Made by a program: the position numbers and the translations under genes
Assembly: GCA_963751395.1 (NCBI GenBank)
Contig: CAVVUC010000001.1
Coordinates: 1,488,001-1,552,000 of the forward strand
Source of the DNA: CAVVUC01 sp963751395
Lineage (GTDB): Bacteria > Verrucomicrobiota > Verrucomicrobiia > Chthoniobacterales > Chthoniobacteraceae
DNA length: 64,000 bases
Direction: 5' to 3'
The notes under the pieces: model-generated
The model's input: only the letters and a program-made list of their open reading frames with translations
The model's database searches: none
What the model was told of the DNA's origin: nothing
Shown: in pieces, positions 19,301-27,904 of the stretch
Layout of the letters: each line of letters opens with the position of its first letter
Numbering within the stretch: position 1 is the first letter of the stretch

Positions 19301-22239
19301 GCGCTCGTGCCGACCCACGTCAAATCCTTCGGATTGAAGGACGTCACGCACACGCCCACGGTCTGCGTGATCGTGTTGCCGAGGGCGGTGAAGCTGAACG
19401 TAAAGCTGCCGAGCCCGTTGAATGCTGCGGTGGGCGTGAAGCGGGCGGTGTGGCCGTCGGCGAGCAGGACGACGCTTTCATTCACCGCGCCCGCAACGGT
19501 GTAAACCAGGCCGGTGCGCCTGCCGTTCATCGTCGTGAGGTCCACATCGACCGCCGTGCTCGTCTGCGTGATGGCGTGTGGCGCGGCAAGCCAGTTCAGA
19601 TATTCCTCCAGGTTCGTGTAACCGTCGTTGTCGAGGTCGCCGTTGTTGTCCGCGACCGCGGGATTCGAGCCGGTCGCAACCTCCCAATAATTCGGCATCC
19701 CGTCGCTGTCGGAATCGACCGGCGGATTGGCCGACTCAAGCACCGGATAGCCGCCCGCCTCTGCGGGCGAGTCCACGAATCCACCCGAGCCCGCGACGAC
19801 ATCCGCCGCGATCTGCGTGTCCAGCGAATCCCGGCCCCACGGCCTCGCGCCGACCTGCGAAATCACGCGCTGCAAGGCGAGGCTCGCGGTTTCGGTCGTG
19901 TGTGTCTGGAGAAAATCGAACTCCGACGCGATCTGCACGTAGCTTCCTGTGAACATTCCCCAGCCCGTGTTCGCGCCGTCGAACACGCCGTTCTTGTTCA
20001 AGTCGATGAAGTTCCCGCTTTGAAAAATCCGCGTCGAGGCACCGCCACCGTCGAACGCGTAATTGGTCGTCGAGCCCGGCCCCTTCACGAGATAATTGCC
20101 GACGTAATTCATGTCGGTCGCCTCGGGGCTCCCCGCGGAGTAGCCCGCGAAATAGCCCCAGTCGTAGATCACGTTGTTGCGGAAATCGAGATTGATGGTC
20201 GCGTCGTTGTAGCTGCCCGGACGCGGATTGCGGCTTTGGTTGTGGGCGTAAAGGTTGTGATGCCACGAGAGGCGCGCCGGGTAGTAGGAGGCAATGATCG
20301 AGCCGAAGCCGTGCGGGCCCTTGCTGTGGATCGAATTGTCGAGCGCCTCGCTGACGTAGCACCATTGGGTCGTCAGGTTGTCCGTATAGCCCGTGCAGCT
20401 CAGCACTTCATCGACCGACCACGACGCGGAACAGTGGTCGAGCATCACGTTGACGCCGCTCCAAACCGTAATCGCGTCGTCCTCCCGCATCGCATCCGTG
20501 CCGAGTCGCGAGCGGATGTGGCGCACGATGAGATCGTCCCCTTTCAGTCTGAGCGTCCAGTTTTTCACGCAAATCCCGTCGCCCGGCGCGCTCTGTCCGG
20601 CGATGGTGATGCGCGGTTTCGTGATTTCAAAATTCGAGTTGAGCGCGATGGTGCCGGCGACTTTGAAAAGCACGGTGCGCCCCGTGGACGGCGCCGTGTT
20701 CACCGCATCCCGCAGTGATCCAACGCCCGAATCCGCCAGCGTGGTGACGTAATAAACGTCGCCGCCCCGACCACCGAGCGTGTTCGCGCCAGCGCCCTCC
20801 GCGCCGGGAAATGCGGGCGGGGAGGGCACGGGCGTCCATCCGCCAAAAGTTGTCGAGAGATTCCGAAGCGCGGTCGCGGTCGTGCCGCTGATTTGCGTGG
20901 AAAAACTCGCGCGCCCGCTCACGTTCAGCGTCGTGCCCGAGAGGTTGGTGCTTTGATATTCCCAGAAGCGCAGCCCTGTCGTCGCGCCCGTCCCTGTGAG
21001 AAGCCAGCCCGCCGGGTTGATGTGCGAATCCATCGCGCAATTCACGAAGGCCGTCGAGCTGTCGGGAAAGTTGTTCTGGGCGATCCGCGCGAGATAGACA
21101 CCCGTGACGCCCGACGCGCTCGTGAGCCGGCAGTCGAGAAAAACCGCGCCGTATTGCCCGGCGGGATTCCGCATCTGGCAGATGTAGCCGCCGTCGATCG
21201 ACTTGATCTCGCAACTCTGGAACACCGCGCGTCCCGTCCCCCAGATGAAATCGACGTCGCCTTCGATGAGCGAGTTCAGGAAATAGGCCGTGTCGCTCGC
21301 GCTGTTGACGAGCAGTGTGTCCTGATAACTGTGCAGGTCGCAGTTTGCCACCACGCATCGCTGCCCGTTCACGCGCAACGCCTCCGCCTGCGAGCCGCCG
21401 TTCGGCGTGGTGTTTGTGAGCGTGAGATTGTCGAACGTCACATCGTTCGCGATGACGTTAAACATCGTCCGCACGTCGGCGCCGGCGTTGATGTTGTTGT
21501 TGTTCGGATAGCCGATCATCGTCCGCTTCCGATGCTGACCGCGAAAGGCGAGGTTGTGCTTCCCGTTTATCCGCACGATTTCCTGATACGTTCCGTTGCG
21601 GATGTTGATGTAGCGGCGCGTGGTGTTGTTCGCCGGGATCAAATCAATCGCGCCCTGCACCGTGCAGAAGTCTCCCGAGCCATCCGCAGCCACGATGATG
21701 TAGGTGCTGGATGACGACGGCCCCGATGGCTTCGTCTTGAACCGCCACGTGGTCGTGCCGCTCACGCCTGCGAATCCGGGGAAGACCGTCGCATCGACAG
21801 TGATGTAGTAACTCGTGTTGTAGGCCAGCACTCCGGCATGCGGAAAAATCGTCGCCGTGCTTCCCGTGGCGAGCACCGGGTAGGTATTGTAGCTGGTCCC
21901 TGCAATCGTCCGTGCCTGTGTGCCGTTCGATCCGCTCAGTGCGAGGTCGAGCGTGTCCACCAATGTTCCGTCAGACTTGAAAATCTTCACCGTTCCCGTC
22001 GAACCGACACTCGGCGTGGCGTCGAAGGTGATTGCGAGCTGTGTATCCGCGCAGACGACCGCTGCCGTCCCGCTGGTTGGCACAAAAGAAACAGCGGTCA
22101 GCGCCTGGAGGGAACCTGTAAAAACAAGGCAGGAAAAGAAGAGAAACAGCGTGCAAAGTTTCCAAGGCTGTAGGGAACTCCTGGCCTTATGATTTTCGGG
22201 GGTATGCATCGGGAAATGGGGGCTGATAAGTAAAGTCAC
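16384..22239 (-). CDS. Pectin methylesterase (CE8) / pectate lyase (PL1-like) fusion with beta-strand repeat stalk
   Basis: The 1,951-residue secreted enzyme has a signal peptide at about residues 27-46 and an SbsA-like Ig domain (about 47-170). A CE8 pectinesterase follows (about 178-455) with SYQDTL (Asp307), GDVDFIWG (Asp330) and YLAR (Arg384), the usual Asp/Asp/Arg catalytic set. A pectate-lyase domain (about 475-830) starts AFPGAEGAGANTLGGRGG and has DHCSASWSVDE and HHNLYAHNQSRNPRPG. A calcium-binding linker (DSDSDGMPNYWEVATGSNP, about 840-885) leads to a long run of autotransporter-associated beta repeats (LTLSGSNTYTGGT type). The C-terminus (LQRRDTLASGSWQPIGG, then FYRILV) resembles domains common in verrucomicrobial secreted enzymes. 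There is no PEP-CTERM or autotransporter barrel. The enzyme could de-esterify and cleave pectin in one molecule. An alternative ATG lies at 22209. Confidence 0.9.
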   Translation of the reverse strand: MTLLISPHFPMHTPENHKARSSLQPWKLCTLFLFFSCLVFTGSLQALTAVSFVPTSGTAAVVCADTQLAITFDATPSVGSTGTVKIFKSDGTLVDTLDLALSGSNGTQARTIAGTSYNTYPVLATGSTATIFPHAGVLAYNTSYYITVDATVFPGFAGVSGTTTWRFKTKPSGPSSSSTYIIVAADGSGDFCTVQGAIDLIPANNTTRRYINIRNGTYQEIVRINGKHNLAFRGQHRKRTMIGYPNNNNINAGADVRTMFNVIANDVTFDNLTLTNTTPNGGSQAEALRVNGQRCVVANCDLHSYQDTLLVNSASDTAYFLNSLIEGDVDFIWGTGRAVFQSCEIKSIDGGYICQMRNPAGQYGAVFLDCRLTSASGVTGVYLARIAQNNFPDSSTAFVNCAMDSHINPAGWLLTGTGATTGLRFWEYQSTNLSGTTLNVSGRASFSTQISGTTATALRNLSTTFGGWTPVPSPPAFPGAEGAGANTLGGRGGDVYYVTTLADSGVGSLRDAVNTAPSTGRTVLFKVAGTIALNSNFEITKPRITIAGQSAPGDGICVKNWTLRLKGDDLIVRHIRSRLGTDAMREDDAITVWSGVNVMLDHCSASWSVDEVLSCTGYTDNLTTQWCYVSEALDNSIHSKGPHGFGSIIASYYPARLSWHHNLYAHNQSRNPRPGSYNDATINLDFRNNVIYDWGYFAGYSAGSPEATDMNYVGNYLVKGPGSTTNYAFDGGGASTRIFQSGNFIDLNKNGVFDGANTGWGMFTGSYVQIASEFDFLQTHTTETASLALQRVISQVGARPWGRDSLDTQIAADVVAGSGGFVDSPAEAGGYPVLESANPPVDSDSDGMPNYWEVATGSNPAVADNNGDLDNDGYTNLEEYLNWLAAPHAITQTSTAVDVDLTTMNGRRTGLVYTVAGAVNESVVLLADGHTARFTPTAAFNGLGSFTFSFTALGNTITQTVGVCVTSFNPKDLTWVGTSAAWDIATTANFNDGVAAAKFTQGDNVTFDQTGTTTSVVLTGTLTPSSVTVNANKDYTFGGSGSLAGGMSLSKSGTGKLTLSGSNTYTGGTDVTGGSLVLGNVAGAGTGPISLDGAVFNVGNFSIANPIVFTGTSVVTGSNSAKLGVFSGDGTVNLNITAGLFDLNANIPSFTGTLAIATNSTVRFTNCAGSDDATFDLGNGTGNTAVRNNLPAIALGALKGGPGTALRGQSNNDFPTTFTIGGNGADTTFAGSITDGVGGPAAITLVTKTGAGTLTLSGSNSYTGATLVSEGTLSVTGSLGATAVTVAPGAALAGTGRVAGSVAIQSGGNILFGSGTASTLTIGAGLSLAGTSLTFDLNNTTTTGGGVNDFISLGGGALALSGTITIAPNLLNGPITSGTYTLISGGTTTVNTATLVWGSNEIGGRQSVAFNTATPGALKLVVTGTPASLFWSGTSGTTWDSGDPVNPTIGAANWRNGGAADRFVDFDAVTFDDTLTTGSTAVLGTVEPRSLLVNNATKSVTINSGSGSIVGATLLIKSGTGTLKLDGSNAFSGSTTINAGTIQLLSDTANASAFGTGAITLKSGTLTMYSNINTYNHAYWDLAVPAAYAGTLNCDGRCYLHGSLAGSGTLNVYIPYVRTEFDGDWSAFTGQINVTTDADGGEFRIGNDNTPTGLPDAAVYLGPKAQLYYVGIVNTVETVIEIGALSGDATSKLMGGPTAARPFTWQIGKRGTDTTFAGTIAEQGTNTMTAMTKVGVGTWTLSGSCSYSGPTTVAAGTLRFTGSLTSAGGIGISNGATLSLGGCTLTVPQVTIAAGGFLTGAGTLNGNLVNNGSVLASTGGTVSVNGNVTNNGLMRFTGGTGLACTGTFTNYGVLDLITGGQTLPAHFVNNGTVLLASGVKVQQCTISGSNITLTIQSYIGHNYQLQRRDTLASGSWQPIGGAQAGTGGVLTFNDTGGVTGNKRFYRILVSP

Positions 22240-22416
22240 AATGTAATTTCCTGCAAGCGCAATTCCTTAGCAGCTTCGCCTGAAATTTCTCTCGGGGTAG
22301 TTGGTTCTACAGGAAGGGAACGGTCAAAAACTTGCAGTTCAGATTCAAAAACAGAAAGGGAAGCGCGGGCTTCCGGTCCGCTCCGGCTGGCATCGTGCCA
22401 GCCAGAATCGAAGCGC

Positions 22417-22806
22417 GACGACTTCCAACTGCCGGGCGATTGGCGGATCAACGGGAAGCTCAACACGGCGGACGTTTACGGCTCGGGCACGCTGTTCCGC
22501 AAACTGTGGAACAAGCTGCTCGACGCAGCGATTCTCGAGGTGATCGCTGAGTCGCACCGGAAGCTGGAGAAACAAGCGGAGCCTGTAACCAAGGAGTCGA
22601 TGCGCAGTTGGTTTACAGAATCAGACGAAGCGCAGATTTCCGAGCGCCGGGAAGTGCCGCCTCGTGTGCGGGTTGAAACGCGACGCTCGAAGAAGAGCAT
22701 CCTTTTTGACACAAGCGACCACAGCTTTCACGATGCCGTCATCCACAGGAACATCGTGGCAACCGGCGCTGCTTCGACGTTTACGTTCCGAAATCGGAAG
22801 AGGTAA
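22417..22806 (+). pseudogene. Unrecognised gene remnant
   Basis: An open frame without a clear start runs through here and ends at 22806. It reads DDFQLPGDWRINGKLNTADV, then GSGTLFRKLWNKLLDAAILE and ESHRKLEKQAEP, and looks like part of a real helical protein. The frame stays open upstream but loses protein-like character before about 22410. I do not recognise the family. It may be the 3' end of a mobile or orphan gene. The rest of 22240-22416 shows nothing I can support. Confidence 0.3.
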
Positions 22807-22817
22807 GAGTATCCTTC

Positions 22818-23012
22818 TTGACGACTGTGCTTTCCCAGAAAGGCCAGCTTGTGCTGCCCGTGCGGCAGCAGCTTCATTTGTCGCCCGGTGACGACTTCGA
22901 GGTCGCCATCGAGGACGAGGATACGATCACCCTGCGCCGGGTTTCGCATCCGGCCAACCGCAGCCTGATGGACGCGATAATCCATCGCCATCCACTGCGG
23001 GAGCGGCGTTGA
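22818..23012 (+). CDS. AbrB/MazE-type (SpoVT-AbrB fold) antitoxin, orphan
   Basis: The 64-residue product uses a probable TTG start. MTTVLSQKGQLVLPVRQQL, then HLSPGDDFEVAIEDEDTITLRRV, is the swapped-hairpin AbrB DNA-binding fold of MazE/VapB-like antitoxins, which autorepress their operon and neutralise a partner toxin. The C-terminal SLMDAIIHRHPLRERR would be the toxin-binding tail. No PIN or MazF-type toxin gene follows. The next 70 bases lead into the 3' end of a convergent sugar-kinase gene. It is therefore an orphan, or its toxin has been lost. Confidence 0.65.
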   Translation: MTTVLSQKGQLVLPVRQQLHLSPGDDFEVAIEDEDTITLRRVSHPANRSLMDAIIHRHPLRERR

Positions 23013-23083
23013 TTGCGTGTATCTGCGTCAGGGCAGGCGAAGCGGCGGCGCAACACTGCCTGATCTTGCCCGGCTTCACGCGG

Positions 23084-24181
23084 TCACTTGTCCGACGCTT
23101 TTTCGATCTGGGCGAGGAGTTGTTCCTTGGTGGGGCCGGTGGCGTGGGTGACGAAGAAGGCGGTCACCGCATTGGCGATGACGAGGCGTTCTTTGAGTGG
23201 CAGATCGCCGAGGGACGCGCAGAGGAATCCGCCGTTGAAGCTGTCTCCCGCGCCTGCCAGTCGGATGACATTGGTTTGGCGGTCTTGGATTGCGTAAGCT
23301 TCCCCTTCTGTTGCGTTGGATGCGGCTGCAAACTCCGGTGTGTGGACAACCAGTTCATCGAAGCCGATTTTTTGACGAACGACGGTCAACGCCGCCGCAA
23401 TCGCCGCCGGGGTCAGTTCCGGGCGCTCGACTCCAACTCTTGAACACAATTCCAACACCTCATGTTCATTCAGGCTGAACGTCATGGGGATCTTCTTGTT
23501 GTATGATTTGATCATCTCCAGGCTCTTGATGAACGACTCGCTGGACTTTTTCTTGATGTCGGCGAAGTCGAAGAACATCCGGCGTGGTGGCGTAAGGGTT
23601 TCATACTGCTCCATGAAGCCTTGGAAGAGGCCATCAAAGTTTGCAGTGAGCGACCAATAGCCCAGTCCCAAAATATCGACACCGGAGAACAATTTTTTGA
23701 GTTGCTCCTCACCGAAGTGCGTTTTGAATTGTTCCCAGGAAAGGTTGGAGACAGCCTCAAGATTGCTCATCAAGACCTTCCCGTCGCTGAACTCCAACGC
23801 AATCGTCAACGCGGGGTCGCCTAGGGAAACCAGATCGCAGATGTCCTCGAACTCATGATAAGCCGGGTCGATGGCCTGGCCGCCATAAAGACCGGGCAAG
23901 CAGGGTTTCAGGCCCAAACATGCGGCCACCCGACCGGTGTTGATGCCAAACCCACCCTCGCAACGACGCTTCGGCACGAGTTCCACACCGACACCACCGT
24001 CGGCCCGCTCGACCAGCAATTCGCCGAACTGCTTGAGGTTTTTCATCGGGGTGAACTCGGTCTGACTTCTTCTGACTTCGACAATCTCGTAGGTTTCGTC
24101 AACGAAGCCGTCGCAGCCGAGCAGGATTTTGCCGCTCATGGTTTGAAGGAAGTCCGCGTATTTTTTCATGGTGTTGCTCAT
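23084..24181 (-). CDS. PfkB-family sugar kinase
   Basis: The product is 365 residues of the ribokinase/PfkB fold. The N-terminus has GCDGFVDE for substrate binding and GGFGINTGRVAACLGLKPCLPG, the Gly-rich lid region. The C-terminal IRLAGAGDSFNGGFLCASLG carries the anion hole and the catalytic Asp (AGDSF) of the family signature. It would phosphorylate a sugar or sugar-like alcohol with ATP. The substrate cannot be deduced. It starts 24 bases after the stop of an aldose-epimerase-like gene on the same strand, which suggests a two-gene carbohydrate unit. An internal ATG four codons in is an equally good start. Confidence 0.85.
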   Translation of the reverse strand: MSNTMKKYADFLQTMSGKILLGCDGFVDETYEIVEVRRSQTEFTPMKNLKQFGELLVERADGGVGVELVPKRRCEGGFGINTGRVAACLGLKPCLPGLYGGQAIDPAYHEFEDICDLVSLGDPALTIALEFSDGKVLMSNLEAVSNLSWEQFKTHFGEEQLKKLFSGVDILGLGYWSLTANFDGLFQGFMEQYETLTPPRRMFFDFADIKKKSSESFIKSLEMIKSYNKKIPMTFSLNEHEVLELCSRVGVERPELTPAAIAAALTVVRQKIGFDELVVHTPEFAAASNATEGEAYAIQDRQTNVIRLAGAGDSFNGGFLCASLGDLPLKERLVIANAVTAFFVTHATGPTKEQLLAQIEKASDK

Positions 24182-24205
24182 GGATGGATTTTCGATGTTG
24201 GGTGA

Positions 24206-25303
24206 TTATTGAATGAAGGTGGTATCAACGGCGTGGTCGATCTGCGCGCCGCTCGCGGCTGTGAGGCGGATGCCGGTGCTGGTGCGCTGGATCGTGCGGA
24301 CGGAATCGAAACCATCGACCAGCGGGGCGATACCCATGATGTAGGGGATGCGGGTGGATTTCTTGCGGCCGAGGGCAAGCGAGGTGGGCACGCCCTTTTC
24401 TTTCCACGGATTGTCCGCCAGCGATGCGCCGAGTCCGAGGTGGAAATAGGCGGTGACGTCCTCGACGCCGAGCACACCGCGATGGCGGCCGTTCCATGGG
24501 GCGTAGTGGCGGCCGCCGTTGGAGTGCCACAGCACGGTGGAGGCAAGGTGCGCGGGGTTTTTCAGGGAGAACCAGACAAACTTTTTCTCCGGGAAAACCA
24601 CGGCGGACCAGGCGAAGTCGGTCGCGTCCTTGTGGTGGATCATGACCAGATCCTCGAAACCTTCGCGGGCGGGAAAGTGGGTGAGATCGGTTTTCCCGCC
24701 ATCGGCCATCGGCACGTTGTCGAGTTTGCGGAACCATGCGCCCGGCTTGAGCGAGGAATATCCGCCATCGACCGGGTTCTCGAACAGCGCCGGGAGGACC
24801 TGCGCGAGTTGGATTTTGCTGGTGGAGAGGATACCCGGGCCGTTGCGTTTGAAATCGAGCATGGCGTGGTGCCCGATGCACATGTCTCCTTTGAAATCCT
24901 CGAGCAGGTGGGTTTGGTAGATATTGGTTTCGCCTTCGCGGGCTTCGATGATCTTGGTGATCTTGCCGGGCCGGACGCGTGTCTGCAGGGTGGCGACAAG
25001 GCGACCGGGTTCGGGTGGTGCCACTTTCCAGGTGCCATTGGCGGACTCGCCATGGGGTGGGTGTTCCTCACCGCGCCATGCGGGACCCGCACCAAAAGGA
25101 GCGCAGAAAAAATCTCCCCGCAATTCGCGGAGCAGGGGAATGAGCTTTTCAGCGCCGGGTTTGTCACACCACGGAGCGGTGGAGAAAGGCTCCACGGTTT
25201 TGCGTCCAATACGGAATTTGACTGGGCCGAGTTGGCCTCCGGTGCGGGTGATGTCAAAAGTTACGTTCATGGGGTTGTGCATGTAATGGGTGTGAGTCGC
25301 CAC
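24206..25303 (-). CDS. Galactose-mutarotase-fold protein (aldose 1-epimerase-like)
   Basis: The protein has 365 residues, with ATG choices at 25303, 25282 and 25270. The last gives MNVTFDITRTGGQLGPVKF and looks most natural. The body has alternating beta-strands with WFRKLDNVPMADGG, VMIHHKDATDFAWSAVVFPE, LWHSNGGRHYAPWNGRHRG and GVEDVTAYFHLGLG. This is compatible with the galactose-mutarotase-like beta-sandwich and its conserved His/Glu. I cannot place the classical aldose epimerase catalytic residues with certainty, so the enzyme activity is inferred. It lies directly upstream of the PfkB kinase and is probably in the same transcript. Confidence 0.6.
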   Translation of the reverse strand: MATHTHYMHNPMNVTFDITRTGGQLGPVKFRIGRKTVEPFSTAPWCDKPGAEKLIPLLRELRGDFFCAPFGAGPAWRGEEHPPHGESANGTWKVAPPEPGRLVATLQTRVRPGKITKIIEAREGETNIYQTHLLEDFKGDMCIGHHAMLDFKRNGPGILSTSKIQLAQVLPALFENPVDGGYSSLKPGAWFRKLDNVPMADGGKTDLTHFPAREGFEDLVMIHHKDATDFAWSAVVFPEKKFVWFSLKNPAHLASTVLWHSNGGRHYAPWNGRHRGVLGVEDVTAYFHLGLGASLADNPWKEKGVPTSLALGRKKSTRIPYIMGIAPLVDGFDSVRTIQRTSTGIRLTAASGAQIDHAVDTTFIQ

Positions 25304-25524
25304 ATTGATGGCTGAAAGAATTCGTAATTGTGCCCGGATTGGTTGTAAAGTTTCTTCTGTATCCGGACTGCGTGAAGTGGCCGTTTGGAGGATCTGAGCG
25401 AACTTGAAGAAAAGGATCTCGTTTGGACTTCCTCCGTCCGGCAGTTGTCACAATTCTGTCAGACATGCCCTCGTGACGGATGTCAACGGGGCTTCGGATA
25501 TGACGATACTTCCTGATTAGAAAG

Positions 25525-25601
25525 TGGTTGCGGGGGTGGGATTTGAACCCACGGCCTTCAGGTTATGAGCCTGACGAGCTACCAGGCTGCTCCACCCCGC
25601 G
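25525..25601 (-). tRNA. Initiator tRNA-fMet (CAT)
   Basis: The gene is 77 nt including an encoded CCA. The minus strand begins CGCGGGGTGGAGCAGCCTGG, as in the E. coli initiator. The anticodon loop is CTCATAA, and the end is CCCCCGCAACCA. The unpaired C1/A72 position at the top of the acceptor stem marks it as an initiator. The anticodon stem reads TCAGG/CCTGA, so the first of the usual three G:C pairs is A:U. Confidence 0.95.
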
Positions 25602-25664
25602 ATTTGAAGTGGCACATTAACCGCCCCCGATGATTGCGCAAGAGCAATCTTTCGGAAATCGCGA

Positions 25665-26099
25665 TTAATTTTTGTCCACGCTGAATTTTCCGGGACCGAT
25701 CAGGATGAGGCTGTAGAAAACGACGGCCATTGCGGCGGCGTGCGAGGTCGTTGTGTTGAAGTTGTCGTGGTGCTTAACGTGCATGATCGTCGCCATCGTC
25801 ATCGTGACCGCGAGAAAGATGCAGGCGGGGCGGAAGCAAAAACCGAACACCAACAAAACACCTCCGACCAACTCGGAAAGAAACGCGAGCGCACCCCACA
25901 ACGTCAGGAACGAGTTCACCCCAATCGGTTTCATTCCGGCGGCACCGATGTCATGCCAGTGTCTGGTCAGTGAGTGCCAGTCGTGCCACTGCTTTCCGGA
26001 GATCATCGACAGGCCGTGGCAGATAAACAAGATGCCTATGCCGATCCGCAGAATCAGCAGACCGGCTTCGCGATATTTTCCCAGGAACGAAAGAATCAT
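25665..26099 (-). CDS. DoxX-family membrane protein
   Basis: The product is 144 residues from ATG at 26099. It has four predicted membrane helices. The first carries LLILRIGIGILFICHGL, the typical DoxX start, and the third carries ALAFLSELVGGVLLVFGF. A His-rich MHVKHHDNFNTTTSHA loop lies before the last helix. DoxX proteins are small quinone- or redox-associated membrane proteins of mostly unclear role. The gene is divergent from araB, and the 111-base gap between them holds both promoters. Confidence 0.85.
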   Translation of the reverse strand: MILSFLGKYREAGLLILRIGIGILFICHGLSMISGKQWHDWHSLTRHWHDIGAAGMKPIGVNSFLTLWGALAFLSELVGGVLLVFGFCFRPACIFLAVTMTMATIMHVKHHDNFNTTTSHAAAMAVVFYSLILIGPGKFSVDKN

Positions 26100-26210
26100 G
26101 GGCGGGCAATCTATTTCCGACGACGCGAATTGCGAGGCGAAAAGCGAAGTCGAATTTTCAAGCAATCGCCGGGTTTACAAGCGGCGCGGCGGATGCGTAA
26201 GATGCGCGCC

Positions 26211-27872
26211 ATGTCTTTCACCCTCGGAATCGACTACGGGACCAACTCCGTTCGCGCGCTGATCGTTCGTTGCAAGGATGGCGCGGAACTCGGCAGTTGT
26301 GTCGTGAACTACCACAGCGGCCATCAAGGAATCCTGCTCGACCCAAAAGATCACCATCTCGCCCGGCAGCATCCGGGGGATTATTTGATCGGTCTGGAAA
26401 AAAGCGTGAAAGGCGCGCTGGCCCAGGCTGTGAAACAGCACGGCTGCGATGCGACCAGGCTGGTCGGCATCGGAGTGGACACCACGGGTTCGAGCCCGAT
26501 CCCGGTGGATGCGCAGAATGTCCCGCTCGCTCTTTCCCGGCAGTGGAAGGGGAATCTGAACGCACAATGCTGGCTGTGGAAGGACCACACCAGTTGGCAC
26601 GAGGCGCAGCGCATCACCGAACTGGCGGCGCAGCATCGTCCTCAGTTTATCGCCAAGTGCGGCAACACCTACTCCTCCGAGTGGTGGTGGTCGAAAATCT
26701 GGCATTGTCTAAAAGTCGCGCCGAAGGTTTTCGATGCCGCTTTCTCGTGGGTGGAATTGTGCGACTGGGTTCCGTCGGTTCTGGCCGGGATCGACGATCC
26801 CCGCAAGGTGCAGCGCGGCGTTTGCGCCGCCGGACACAAGGCGCTGTATTCCGACGAATGGGGCGGTCTGCCGGACAAGGAGTTTCTCGCGATGCTCCAT
26901 CCGAAACTGGCGGCGTTGCGCGACCGGCTTTACGAGAAGGCCCACGACGCCAGCGTTTCCGCCGGCGCGCTTTGTCCGCTCTGGGCGAAGAAACTGGGAC
27001 TGCCTGCAGGCATCCCGATCGCCATCGGCGAATTCGACGTTCACTACGGCGCCATCGGCTGCGGCGTCACCGAAGGCATGCTGGTCAAGGTGATCGGCAC
27101 CTCGACCTGCGACTGCGGCGTGGTCTCCGCCAAAAAGCAGGTGCCGGACATCCCCGGAATTTGCGGCATCGTGAAGGGCGCGATCTTGCCCGGCTACTAC
27201 GGCATCGAGGCCGGTCAGTCCGCTGTGGGCGATATTTTCAAATGGTGGGTCGAGGGCGTTCTCGGCGACGAGAAACTGCACGCGCCCCTGACCGCCCAGG
27301 CAGCCAGACTTCAGCCGGGCCAGAGCGGTCTTCTGGCGCTGGATTGGAACAACGGCAACCGCACCATTCTCGTGGATCAACTGCTTACCGGCATGGTGCT
27401 GGGGCAGACGCTTCACACCACCCGGGCGGAAATTTACCGCGCATTGATCGAGGCCACGGCTTTCGGGGCGCGGGCGATCATCGAGCGCATCCGCGAATAC
27501 GGTGTGCCGATCAACCGCGTGGTTTGTGCGGGCGGCATCGCGGAGAAGAACCCGATGCTCATGCAAATCTACGCCGACGTCACCGGCTGCACGATGCTCG
27601 TGGCCGGCTCAAGCCAGGCCTGCGCGCTGGGCTCGGCGGTTTCCGCCGCAGTGCTGGCCGGGGCGCACAAGAACTTCCCGGCCGCCCAAAAAGCGATGAC
27701 CTCGCTCAAGAAGGTGGCCTACAAACCCATCGCAAAAAACCGCAGGGTGTATGACCAGCTCTACAAGCTTTACCGCCAGATGCACGACAGTCTGGGCGGC
27801 TTGAACAAACAGGCCGACCTCTCGCGCGTGATGAAAGATCTTCTCGCAATCAAGAACGCACAACAGCACTAA
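26211..27872 (+). CDS. araB: Ribulokinase
   Basis: The product is 553 residues, the usual length for AraB. The N-terminal FTLGIDYGTNSVRALIV is the ATP-binding phosphate-1 motif of FGGY kinases. GVDTTGSSPIPVD and LWKDHTSWHEAQ hold substrate-binding residues, and IGEFDVHYGAIGCGV and the ALIEATAFGARAIIERI plus VVCAGGIAEKNP segments complete the FGGY signature. It phosphorylates L-ribulose to L-ribulose 5-phosphate. It lies 32 bases upstream of araA, so the two steps of L-arabinose catabolism are encoded together. The third enzyme, AraD, is not visible in the window. No araC-type regulator is adjacent. Confidence 0.95.
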   Translation: MSFTLGIDYGTNSVRALIVRCKDGAELGSCVVNYHSGHQGILLDPKDHHLARQHPGDYLIGLEKSVKGALAQAVKQHGCDATRLVGIGVDTTGSSPIPVDAQNVPLALSRQWKGNLNAQCWLWKDHTSWHEAQRITELAAQHRPQFIAKCGNTYSSEWWWSKIWHCLKVAPKVFDAAFSWVELCDWVPSVLAGIDDPRKVQRGVCAAGHKALYSDEWGGLPDKEFLAMLHPKLAALRDRLYEKAHDASVSAGALCPLWAKKLGLPAGIPIAIGEFDVHYGAIGCGVTEGMLVKVIGTSTCDCGVVSAKKQVPDIPGICGIVKGAILPGYYGIEAGQSAVGDIFKWWVEGVLGDEKLHAPLTAQAARLQPGQSGLLALDWNNGNRTILVDQLLTGMVLGQTLHTTRAEIYRALIEATAFGARAIIERIREYGVPINRVVCAGGIAEKNPMLMQIYADVTGCTMLVAGSSQACALGSAVSAAVLAGAHKNFPAAQKAMTSLKKVAYKPIAKNRRVYDQLYKLYRQMHDSLGGLNKQADLSRVMKDLLAIKNAQQH

Positions 27873-27904
27873 ATCATCCCACTCAGAAAAACGAAATCAC
27901 TGTC

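Noticed and set aside
19213..20718. 501-codon plus-strand frame opposite the pectinase gene
   Set aside because: The minus strand carries unmistakable pectate-lyase motifs; the plus-strand product is Arg/Val/His-rich without structure.
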